Assembly: GCA_000444245.1 (NCBI GenBank)
Contig: ATSW01003060.1
Location: 1-21,283, forward strand
Length of the DNA: 21,283 bases
Source: Botryllus schlosseri
Lineage: Eukaryota; Chordata; Ascidiacea; Stolidobranchia; Styelidae
Reading direction: 5' to 3'
Numbering within the stretch: the stretch's first letter is position 1; each line of letters opens with the position of its first letter. The notes beneath the pieces were generated by a model. The model was not told where the DNA came from. It saw only the letters and a list, made by a program, of their open reading frames with translations, and made no database searches. A program made the translations under genes and the position numbers. Shown one piece after another: positions 9,701 to 15,550 of the stretch.

Positions 9701-12457
9701 ATTCTCATTTCTGGTTGTCCTGAAAATGCCACAGCACAAAACCAGTCAAGCTTACCGTACAGACATTTGCCATCCTCGTGCTCATGAGAATGAACTGATA
9801 TTCCATGTGAAGTGAACTTATTTTTGTTGTATTTCTTTTTAATTCGAAACGTAATTCGATTTTCAAGATTTTGCTAATTCAGGAATTCGAATTTGGAAAA
9901 GCTGAAAATTACCTAGCAGCGTAACTTTTCGTTTTTTATTTATTTCTAATTCAGAATTGAATTCAATTAATAAGTTTTTGTGAATTCAATAATTTCGATT
10001 CTGATATAATTTGGAAAAACTGGAAATTTTTTGTCAAACTCTGCAGCCAGATTTTTCTGTAATTCGTTCTTCACATGATATGGTGTGTAACGCAGTTGTG
10101 TAGACGTCCCTCCTCAGTCGTCATGCCTGTCTTTTGCAGAGGAGCAACAGCGCTGACTCGGCCTACGACGGTGGTCAGGAAAAGGCCGCGCCTTTAAAAG
10201 AGCAGACCTTCCATTTCCCCGCCCCTGTGTTGATGTCGGATTATGCGAATCAAGTTGCTCTTCAGAATTTACCCACCGCGGAAGGGGTGAGAATCATTTG
10301 CTTGGTACTTCTCGGTAGTAGAGCTCTGCCAGGACATTGTATGTTAGCAATCGTATCACTCAAGTACAATATTCTTTCCAATTGTCTACTAGCTGCTGAC
10401 GATATGAATATATTATTCAATTGTATATTGAACTTTTGTATGTCCAAGAGTATCTTCAAATATAGGGTCATATCAAACACACTGCAGCTAATGTTTCATT
10501 ACATTGAAATTTTCAATATTACTACATTTGAGTTCATGCTGATTTTTCAAGTGTCGCTGAGCGAATGTAGGTAATCTAATCTGTGAAATGTTTGTATGTT
10601 CTCATTTTAATTCTGATCTATTTTCTGGTTGCCCAGAAAACGCTACAAGAGAACTGCATCGTACAAACTAACTAATCTTGATGGACTGACGTTTGCCATT
10701 GTCTCATTTTTGGGGATGAAAACTGATTTGATATGAAGTGAACTTGATTTTTGTGGCATTTCTTTCTAATTCGTAATTTTTGTTGGATTTCTGAGTTTTC
10801 TCGGATTCATTAATTCCAATCTAATATGTGAAATGTTTCTATGCTTTAATTTTAATTTCAATCTAATTTCTGGTTTTCCTGAAAGTGCCACAGGAGAACG
10901 GTATCGTGCGAAACGTGCCACGGTTGCTGGCTGTACATAAGGGTTGTTCAAAAATTTCCAAATTTTAGCGAATTCAGTAATTCTAATTCTAATTTTCATG
11001 AATTCAGTATTGGTAATTAAAATCTGATTTAGAATAGCTGAAAACAGTTGCCCAACTCTGGACCGTAAGATAGTTTTGTGTTTCAGTATCAAATGCCATT
11101 GCCGAGACGCGTCTGTGGTGTCACAAAGGAGAGCAACACGTTCCCGCGTACCAACGGTGTATCCAGACCCGAGTTTTTGTTCTCCAGTCTGTGCAAGGAT
11201 GACGGACTACAACAGAAACGTAAAGGTATGGTCAGAGTCGTCAACATTGCTACTCAAGTAGAAGGAACCTGAAATTCTACTCAATTACAAGTAGCAATTA
11301 CCAAAACGTCTCAGCACTAATTATTCGACTTGACTCGAGTTCAACTCGAATCGCGATATTTTGGTGACTCGAGTCAAAACACTATGACTCAGACTCGACC
11401 CTGTACTCACGGACTTGGACTTGACTCGGCGGTGAATTGAAAATGATTCGAGTCGAAACTGTAAAAGTTGAATTAACTTTTGACTCTGTTGTAGCCCTGG
11501 TGTAAAATTCTAAACAATGTTTGATCTGAGATGCGTACTGAAATTTAAACCCTCAGATTCGAATGAAGTCGCGGAAATGTGCGGGGCGTCGTTCACCCAA
11601 CACCGGTCGCAACCCACGAGGCCCCCGCTTCGCGACTTTTCATCTCCCTGCTTCCAAAGGAAAGGCCTGACTCACGACTCGCCCACTCAGCTGCAGCTCC
11701 TGGGGAGCAGCCTGATGGAGGGTCTGCTGGCGGAGAGCCCGCGTCCTAACCCGGAGCGCTTTTGTGAGAACGGGGCGGTTTCTATGAACTCGGGAAGGTT
11801 GCTGAGGGCGCTCAATTTGCTGTCGCCGACGGAATGCTTGGTGAGTTTCTTTTTCATGTTTGTTCCCGTGGAAATGTAGGCTGCTTCTAGATTTTCCTAA
11901 TACTCGAGTAAGTTTTGACTCCTATCGCTGAGTATTCTTGTGTAGAGTTTCTGAAAAATTTCAATTCAACTGCACTGCGTACCACTGGTTCCTGGGTGAC
12001 CAAGTTAGACTAAATTTTGCGTGATAGCTACACATTTTTTGATTCTCACAAGCATGAAAATGGCAAATGTCTGTACGCCGAGCTAGGCTCGTTTCACACG
12101 ATACAATTCTCCTGTCGCATTTCCGGGAAAGCCGGAAATGAGATTAGAATTATAATGAGGACATTGAGACATTTAATTAATTAAGTCTGAATTACCAGTA
12201 TTTCGCTCTACTTAGTGTAATTATATATCTAGCCTAGAATTATCTAGTTCTCCAAGCCTGTGATTCCACAACAGAATTCTCCGCATACGCCGATGCTTAT
12301 GAAGAAACGTACAAACGGAATGTTACCCTCTCCCGAACCCAGCCCCGAGGCGGGGGCCTACGTGGGTCAACATTCGCAAGGACTGGGGGGCCATTACGCT
12401 GGCGCATTGTTCGGGAACCTCTTTGCCAACAAGAGAAGAAAAAGCAACGAAATCTAG
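3656..12457 (+). CDS. RAVER1: Raver-family RNA-binding protein (PTB-binding, three RRMs), complete coding region in 16 exons
   Basis: Seen: coding exons 3656-3769, 4489-4555, 5388-5598, 6491-6605, 6679-6825, 7246-7342, 7616-7783, 7984-8060, 8168-8291, 8755-8879, 9138-9262, 9452-9530, 10140-10286, 11087-11225, 11557-11840, 12275-12457. All junctions are GT-AG and phases agree, giving 2202 nt and 733 residues, near vertebrate raver lengths. RRM1 is about residues 24-92, RRM2 97-174, RRM3 186-263; a Ser/Gln/Pro-rich linker follows, then the C-terminal block PSPEPSPE...[13 protein letters not shown] and a basic KRRK. Known: ravers are nuclear and focal-adhesion-associated co-regulators that bind PTB (PTBP1) and vinculin/alpha-actinin and help PTB repress exons. 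Start: ATG 3656 lies in frame with upstream TGA 3644-3646 and has G at -3 and +4. Inference: a single raver co-orthologous to RAVER1 and RAVER2, with the tail closest to RAVER1. An extra 5' non-coding exon is possible. Confidence 0.95.
3835..4238. mobile_element. hAT-like MITE with CAGACTTGTAC ends
   Basis: Terminal inverted repeats CAGACTTGTAC / GTACAAGTCTG (11 of 11). Flanks are ATGATGGG (3827-3834) and ATCATGGG (4239-4246), an 8-bp target duplication with one mismatch. 404 bp, non-coding. Inside are repeated GCGCAACTAxATAGA motifs near both ends. It lies in raver intron 1. An 8-bp duplication and CAG ends fit the hAT superfamily. Confidence 0.75.
4338..4407. repeat. Perfect 31-bp inverted repeat with 8-nt loop
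   Basis: Left arm 4338-4368 and right arm 4377-4407 are exactly complementary over 31 bp; the loop 4369-4376 is CTAATACC. It sits in raver intron 1, about 80 bp upstream of exon 2. Confidence 0.97.
4489..4555 (+). CDS. RAVER1: raver exon 2: helix 1 and strand 2 of RRM1
   Basis: A strong polypyrimidine tract and TTCAG precede it and a perfect GTAAGTAT donor follows. The 22 complete codons [20 protein letters not shown].. match EVHDLLSDYELKYCFVDK of RAVER1 without gaps. Phase 0 in, phase 1 out. Confidence 0.9.
5388..5598 (+). CDS. RAVER1: raver exon 3: end of RRM1 and start of RRM2
   Basis: [11 protein letters not shown] corresponds to TAFVTLLNGEQA of RRM1, and LCVTQLP is RNP2 of RRM2; the exon ends in [12 protein letters not shown], matching PFGSLERCFLVY. 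The acceptor TTTCAAAG|GT is set by phase 1 from exon 2. The reading frame is open a little further upstream (from 5318), but using that would break the alignment to exon 2. Donor AG|GTATGA, phase 2. Confidence 0.93.
5818..5943 (+). mobile_element. Right-end fragment of the GGGCTGTTCAA MITE family
   Basis: Shares AACTTCGCTTCTA, GG/GTTxGAATTCAG, AGCCAGTA and TTGAACAG in the same order as the right part of the element at 12920-13423. It lies in raver intron 3. Confidence 0.6.
6010..6480 (+). repeat. AATTC-rich interspersed repeat, copy in intron 3
   Basis: Shows the family landmarks GTGAAATGTxTCTATGCT, TAATCTATTTCTGGTTTT, GATGAGAATGAAGTC, TTGATTTTTGCTG and AATTCGGTAATTCTAATTC. It is interrupted by a foldback element at about 6084-6320, so it is the older insertion. 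Confidence 0.6.
6084..6320. mobile_element. Foldback (palindromic) element, copy in intron 3
   Basis: Begins AAGAGCTTCTTTGTGGTACA, family landmark CAGAACTTCAATATGCGATT. The centre carries an arm pair around 6174-6205 and 6238-6264 (CAGCAACTAG..GAGAATTGG against CCAATTCTCTGCCAGTTGCTG). The outer right arm is decayed. Confidence 0.65.
6491..6605 (+). CDS. RAVER1: raver exon 4: core of RRM2 with RNP1
   Basis: Joins exon 3 to give [17 protein letters not shown], the counterpart of VYSERTGQSKGYGFAEY. RNP1 is KGYGCVEY; Cys replaces the usual central aromatic Phe. Acceptor TTATTTTTAG, donor CAG|GTGGGT. Confidence 0.95.
6679..6825 (+). CDS. RAVER1: raver exon 5: end of RRM2 and start of RRM3
   Basis: 49 codons beginning VHWLDA (RAVER1 VHWTDA) and containing RNP2 of RRM3, CIFIENVP (RAVER1 CLCVDRLP), ending PVFCQ as in TFCQL. 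The intron before it is only 73 bp. Donor CAG|GTAAAG. Confidence 0.95.
6895..7095 (+). repeat. Interspersed repeat in intron 5, opposite in orientation to the copy in intron 9
   Basis: Landmarks ATTTTTTCGACCATA, GTGACAATG, GGGTTGATCACGACG, AGATATGTCATTTC and GTATGCTGTGGTA recur as the reverse complement at 8396-8615, roughly 80% alike by eye. Any open frame here is part of the repeat and not a gene. Confidence 0.8.
7246..7342 (+). CDS. RAVER1: raver exon 6: RRM3 strand 3 and helix 2
   Basis: [20 protein letters not shown] aligns with [21 protein letters not shown]. The RRM3 RNP1 is degenerate (DDFSVIEY in place of KGFAVLEY, with no basic lead residue). Acceptor TTCTATTCAG, donor AG|GTAATG, phase 1 out. 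Confidence 0.92.
7405..7475 (+). mobile_element. Short fragment of the GGGCTGTTCAA MITE family
   Basis: AAATCGGTGTGCGGCGTT, then TAGCAATTTTATC and AAATAGC, mirrors 13335-13395 (AATTGGTGTGCAGCGTTGTT ... ATCAATTTTATC). It lies in raver intron 6. Confidence 0.5.
7616..7783 (+). CDS. RAVER1: raver exon 7: end of RRM3
   Basis: [16 protein letters not shown] matches GGSHLRVSFCAPGPPG of RAVER1, and [14 protein letters not shown] matches the NRGKGLLPEPN region. In vertebrates the SILAALIAAQ-like helix lies between them; here it is [11 protein letters not shown]. Acceptor TTTTTGCAG, donor CAG|GTGAAA. Confidence 0.95.
7984..8060 (+). CDS. RAVER1: raver exon 8: linker
   Basis: Encodes [18 protein letters not shown].., close in character to the LGAPPAMPLLNGPALS stretch of RAVER1. 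Acceptor CTTTTTTCAG, donor GAG|GTAGAT. Phases 1 in and 0 out agree with neighbouring exons. Confidence 0.9.
8168..8291 (+). CDS. RAVER1: raver exon 9: linker with RLLNIPEP
   Basis: [18 protein letters not shown].. starts with an amphipathic Leu-rich segment, then becomes His/Pro-rich. Acceptor TCTCTTCAG, donor AACG|GTGAGT, close to consensus. Confidence 0.9.
8396..8615 (-). repeat. Reverse-oriented copy of the intron-5 repeat, in intron 9
   Basis: Reverse complement contains ATTTTTTCGACTATA, GTGACAATG, GGGTTGATGATGACG, AGATATGTCATTTC and GTATGCTGTGATA, matching 6895-7095. The two copies flank raver exons 6-9. Confidence 0.8.
8755..8879 (+). CDS. RAVER1: raver exon 10: Ser-rich disordered linker
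   Basis: Encodes 42 residues including [20 protein letters not shown], rich in Ser and Asp and with RSxS-type basophilic phosphorylation potential (inference). Identity rests on splice phase and position, as this linker is poorly conserved in ravers. Donor GAG|GTTTGG is weaker than average. Confidence 0.85.
8912..9097. mobile_element. Foldback element, most intact copy (intron 10)
   Basis: Imperfect terminal arms of about 70 bp: AAAGTCTTTGAGGTACAGAA at the left against TTCTGTACCTCGAAGAAGCT at the right. Non-coding, 186 bp. The spacer includes GCTAGTTGCTGACGATTACC. It takes up most of raver intron 10. Confidence 0.8.
9138..9262 (+). CDS. RAVER1: raver exon 11: disordered linker
   Basis: Begins [15 protein letters not shown] and ends SAFCQ; low-complexity and polar. 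Acceptor GTTGCAG, donor AAT|GTAAGA, phase 2 out, which fits exon 12 exactly. Confidence 0.85.
9305..9428. mobile_element. Foldback element, short copy (intron 11)
   Basis: GCGATTGAATGATATATTCA and AAATAAAC at the left against GTTTATTCCAATGTGAATAT, GAATTGTA, CCTGTACCTCCTGGAAG at the right. The central spacer is lost. It ends only about 20 bp before exon 12. Confidence 0.65.
9452..9530 (+). CDS. RAVER1: raver exon 12: disordered linker
   Basis: 27 codons with the split one, [20 protein letters not shown]... Acceptor TTCATTCGCAG, donor CAG|GTGATT. Recognised by phase continuity and absence of stops rather than by homology. Confidence 0.82.
9598..10080 (+). repeat. AATTC-rich interspersed repeat, copy in intron 12
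   Basis: Landmarks CTAATTAGACTACGTTAATTA, TTTCTATGCTCGCATT, ATTTCTGGTTGTCCTGAAAA, ACAGACATTTGCCATCCT, CATGAGAATGAACTG, GTTGTATTTCTTTTTAATTC. One of the fuller copies in the window. Confidence 0.6.
10140..10286 (+). CDS. RAVER1: raver exon 13: disordered linker
   Basis: 49 codons, [20 protein letters not shown] then a Pro/Phe stretch. The opening echoes GRSASYDSG of exon 10. Acceptor CTGTCTTTTGCAG is strong; donor GGG|GTGAGA. The coding part is GC-rich against AT-rich introns. Confidence 0.9.
10295..10465. mobile_element. Foldback element, diverged copy (intron 13)
   Basis: Retains CAATATTCTTTCCAATTGTC, AGCTGCTGACGAT, GAATATATTATTCAATTGTA and AACTTTTGTATGTCCAAGAG, matching right-arm landmarks of the 8912-9097 copy; the left arm is poorly preserved. 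Confidence 0.5.
10571..11050 (+). repeat. AATTC-rich repeat, two head-to-tail partial copies in intron 13
   Basis: The block starting AATCTAATxTGTGAAATGTT occurs at about 10572 and again at about 10818, each followed by CTGGTT..CC..GAAA, a GCxACAxGAGAAC segment and a TCGTxCxAAAC segment; spacing about 246 bp. It fills most of intron 13. Confidence 0.6.
11087..11225 (+). CDS. RAVER1: raver exon 14: linker ending in a basic cluster
   Basis: [16 protein letters not shown]... ends QQKRK, a basic cluster. Acceptor TTTTGTGTTTCAG, donor AAAG|GTATGG, phase 1 out. Confidence 0.88.
11325..11480. repeat. GACTCGAGTC-rich repeat in intron 14
   Basis: Many direct and inverted copies of ACTCGAGT, GACTCGAGTC, ACTTGACTCG and GATTCGAGTC in about 150 bp. 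A related patch is at 15405-15550. Similar ACTCGAGTC-rich sequences occur in hAT-type elements of other animals, but no ends or target duplications were found here. Confidence 0.5.
11557..11840 (+). CDS. RAVER1: raver exon 15: longest linker exon, with a PRI-like motif
   Basis: 95 codons, strongly GC-rich, with no stop. Contains [26 protein letters not shown] resembles the raver PTB-interaction (PRI) motif, [S/G][I/L]LGxxP, except for Ala in place of the fourth-position Gly. Acceptor ACCCTCAG, donor TTG|GTGAGT. The frame is also open 5' of 11557, but phase 1 from exon 14 sets this acceptor. Confidence 0.88.
12040..12200 (-). repeat. AATTC-rich repeat, reverse-oriented partial copy in intron 15
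   Basis: ATTCTCACAAGCATGAAAAT, GGCAAATGTCTGTAC, GGCTCGTTTCACACGATACA, CTCCTG.CGCATTT and GAGATTAGAATTATAATGAG are the family landmarks on the other strand. Confidence 0.55.
12275..12457 (+). CDS. RAVER1: raver exon 16: conserved C-terminal block and stop
   Basis: [20 protein letters not shown] followed by QGLGGHYA is nearly identical to the RAVER1 C-terminus [36 protein letters not shown]; the tail then diverges and ends in a basic KRRKSNEI and TAG. Two acceptors are possible: CAACAG before 12275 or CCAAG before 12257, which would add six in-frame residues (PVIPQQ). Confidence 0.96.
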   Translation, partial: NSPHTPMLMKKRTNGMLPSPEPSPEAGAYVGQHSQGLGGHYAGALFGNLFANKRRKSNEI

Positions 12458-12567
12458 AGATATTGTAACGTAACTGTCAATGTTGATGAGATGCGGATCG
12501 ATTTTTTTATGTTGCCCATGACTATTTGATTCATTCTGGCAATTGTTGCCATTTTTTATGATATCCG

Positions 12568-12910
12568 TGACATTTGAGCGTGCGACACTTTAGCATGCGA
12601 GTTTATGTCCACAAAATTAACCCTCATCCCCTAACTTGCTTGACATTTGAGCATGTGACTTCAGTAACCGCAAAATTAACCCTTAAGCCCACATGCTCGT
12701 GTGGTTGCTCAACATTTGAGCATATGCGACATAGTGAAGACCATAGTTGAGCATGCGTCACTTGAGCATGGGACTTTATAACCCGGCAGTACCCCTATCC
12801 TCAACCAATTGTGTGACAAATTTAACCATGGCTCTCTACTCCACGGTGACGTTATATCCTAGCACCAACCTCATGTCTATCCCCAAATTTAACCCACATG
12901 CTCAAAGAGT
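12568..12910. repeat. Degenerate tandem repeat, about 70-75 bp units, beyond the raver stop
   Basis: ACATTTGAGCxTG recurs at about 12570, 12644 and 12712, each followed within a few tens of bases by an AAATTAACCC/AAATTTAACC motif in the better copies; GAGCATG also appears in inverted form (CATGCTC). No AATAAA or ATTAAA is seen between the stop and 13073, so the repeat may be in the raver 3' UTR or just past it. Confidence 0.6.
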
Positions 12911-12919
12911 CGCATCCTC

Positions 12920-13423
12920 ATTAGGGCTGTTCAAAAAATAACGCTTTAGTTTCAAATTTTACTGGCTATATGATAAAAGATCTAGGTTACCTAAAAAAGT
13001 GCTGCACACAAATTTTGGCTAAATTCCAACCTATTGAAGCAATGCTATATAAAAAAAAGTTTCGGATTTGTTTAATAAATATACACATATTGCAAATTTC
13101 ACTGGCTACCCCACGGAATTGTCAGGTTGTCTGAAAAACGATGCACAACAAATTGGGCTCCAATCCCTGGGAGCGAAGTTATTGATGTCCCAAACCTAGT
13201 ATTTCTAATCATAGTATTTACAGTGGGTGGATCCATAATAAATAATTGAAGAATGAATTTGCCACCGTAAATACTATTTTTATCAAATCCAAAACTTTGT
13301 ACCCAAATAACTTCGCTTCTACTGGTTAGAATTCAGCAAAAATTGGTGTGCAGCGTTGTTTTAGAACACCTATCAATTTTATCGAGTAGCCAGTACAATT
13401 TGAAGAAATTGAACAGCCCTAAT
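12920..13423. mobile_element. 504-bp MITE with 15-bp perfect inverted ends
   Basis: Ends ATTAGGGCTGTTCAA (12920-12934) and TTGAACAGCCCTAAT (13409-13423) are exactly inverted. An inner stem pairs about 13213-13230 with 13262-13275 (AGTATTTAC..GGTGG / CCACCGTAAATACT). Non-coding. No clear target duplication, so I do not assign a superfamily. Partial relatives lie in raver introns 3 and 6. Confidence 0.75.
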
Positions 13424-14162
13424 TCTCATGTATCCCAAGTCCAAAGTTCGCATGCTATTGCGTGGCACGCTCATAGATGCTTGGAACCATTTTTATGCTA
13501 CATTCCACAGCGGCTGTGGTCCTCTCAAAATAATTCTAACCAGCCGGTTATTTTTTTGTTTCTGATAATCTCATTGATGTGTTTATTTTACTTCTGATTG
13601 CGTTTCAATCGCTCAGCTCAATACGATATGTTTTAAAAATAACGACATTCCAAACTGGTTTTTGCTACAGATTAAGGCCCATTCGTATTAAATGCTCGAA
13701 AAGATTCATCTCTCGCTACTTACTTAATCATTATGCGCAGCCCTACTTTGTACATTTGTACAATAGTCATTGAATTCTGCACGGCTCTCGGTAAAAATAT
13801 GATTTTTCTAATCTCATGACGAACTTGAATTGGTTTATTGCTTTTATATCTGATCACTCGCCGCTGATATCTCTTGCGCGCAATTCCTGCTGTTTTTCTA
13901 TTGTTCTTTGATTTCCTCTTGGGTGCACAACCGATTATTGACATTTCTCTGCCTTTTCTATTCATTCGGACATTCCTCTTTTCGTCCTGTCGTACTTGAA
14001 AATCAAGAAATCATTTTACGTTGTGACCGAAATGTTTTTCAGTGCTATCTATTGCCGTTCTTTTTTCATTGAAAAGACGAAATAAAGCTGCTAGCTGTGG
14101 CGTTATCAAGGTGGAAACTTTGAAACAAATTAGATTTTGATATGGGGGATTAAAAAGGGTAT
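13424..14162. other. Intergenic, one basic minus-strand frame, otherwise nothing recognised
   Basis: Contains an 81-codon minus-strand frame at 13720-13965 rich in Lys and Arg (discussed under findings). No other exon or repeat that I can support. Confidence 0.4.
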
Positions 14163-14330
14163 TAAGAGCTTCTTGGAAGCGCAGAACTTCGATATACAAT
14201 TGAATAATACATAGATATTGAAAGACACCCGGATATGTTCGGCTGACACTCGTCAGGGGTAATCGTCAGCAACTAGGAAAGAATTGCGAAAAACATTGTA
14301 TAACGACGATCGTATCATATGATTACAATC
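14163..14330. mobile_element. Foldback element, intergenic copy
   Basis: AAGAGCTTCTTGGAAGCGCA, GAACTTCGATATACAATTGA, GGCTGACACTCGTCAGGGGT, AATCGTCAGCAACTAGGAAA are in the order seen in the intron copies; the right arm is decayed. Confidence 0.6.
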
Positions 14331-14630
14331 ATACTACTATATATTTTGAGATCCGGAAAATAGGACACTTTTAAAAGTTATGATGGCGGACGAGAAAACG
14401 GTAATATGAACATTTTTACGGCAAATACTATTATGTTGACTAGGGAAAAAAAAGATCGTTCCTCAACTCGACTCTCGAAAGACCCGCTCAATCGTAAAAT
14501 CGGTTACGGTTGGCCTTTTATTTTTAGTCAACCTTGTCGAAATCCAGATTTCGCGTCATTTATGGCGTTTTTGGATGTCCCTGTAGAATCGCCTATCTGT
14601 TAGTTATTCTATAGATCATTGGTCATAGAG
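14331..14630. other. No recognised feature
   Basis: A 65-codon open frame at 14406-14603 shows no family likeness or splice support. Confidence 0.4.
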
Positions 14631-14760
14631 TAGGATTGCCACTTACCATACGTCGCCCTTCAGGAGGATTTGTCCTTTTTCAGAAGATTGAAAATGTCCT
14701 CCGAGGACGCCTATATGTCCTCCTTTTTGGCAAATCGTCCTCTTTTACAGCTAGCTTAAT
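14631..14760 (+). mobile_element. Possible hAT-type end
   Basis: TAGGATTGCCACTTACCATA followed by AGGAGGATTTGTCC and repeated GTCCTCC resembles the end TAGGGTTGCCATACGTCC of the element at 20110. No opposite end or target duplication found. Confidence 0.35.
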
Positions 14761-15404
14761 GGACAGGGTTAACTGAAAATCGGCACAAATTACGCGAACG
14801 CGTTGACCTTAAATCCTATTTCTTTGCAATATCCCTCATGCAGGAATATAGAAAGAAATGCGGATTATCAAGAAAGAGTGCACGGAATTACAAAGGGACT
14901 ATACTATCAGTAAGCAGATCTCAAATCATAAGACTCGTTTTGTAGATATCCCTGTCTCGTATCTAGCCCGAGATGTCTTCAGGCAGATGTGAATAGCTTG
15001 TTCGTGATACCGTACTAGAAGATAGCTTTTGCCATAACATCAATTGCAATTAATCTATACATTTATTACGGCTACCTCGTACAATTTCCGGGTGCATCAA
15101 GAGTTATCGTTGCGTTCAACTATACGTGGAGCCAAGAATTACAACAAGGCTAGAACTAATTTCACACAAACGAAATTTATTGGACAAATTTGTGCTTGAC
15201 GATTGTAATGATATATGAAATGTCTGTCAAAGGCCTTGTGACGTCAGTTAGGGCATGACGAAGCGATCTTGTCTACGGTGTCGCTGCTATAACGGAATTA
15301 TCCTTCGTAAACGAAAATGTATTAATGAATAACGAATCGGTTTTAATGAAGGCTGGTCAATATTTGTAGAACGAGAGTTTCAGAATGCTTTGCGAACTAG
15401 AATG
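14761..15404. other. No recognised feature
   Basis: Nothing that I can support as exon, RNA gene or repeat. Confidence 0.4.
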
Positions 15405-15550
15405 CCTGATGACTCGAATTTTGTCTCCGAGTCGCGATACATAAATATATTATACGGCCGAGTCAAAAGTCAATGCATATCACGACAGTGACTCAAATTA
15501 AGTTGTAAGTCATTCAACAGACGGGACTAGTCATGACTCGAGTCAACATG
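15405..15550. repeat. GACTCGAGTC-related repeat, second copy
   Basis: TGACTCGAATTTTG, CGAGTCGCGATA, GGCCGAGTCAAAAGTC, AGTGACTCAAATT and CATGACTCGAGTCAACATG, akin to 11325-11480 in raver intron 14. Confidence 0.45.

Noticed and set aside
10134-10574. 146-codon frame as a single gene
   Set aside because: Only 10140-10286 is raver exon 13; the rest runs through a donor site into a foldback element.
11517-11879. 120-codon frame as a separate intronless gene
   Set aside because: It is raver exon 15 plus read-through at both ends; splice sites and phase define 11557-11840.
12747-12941. 64-codon frame past the raver stop
   Set aside because: It runs through the degenerate tandem repeat and into the MITE end.
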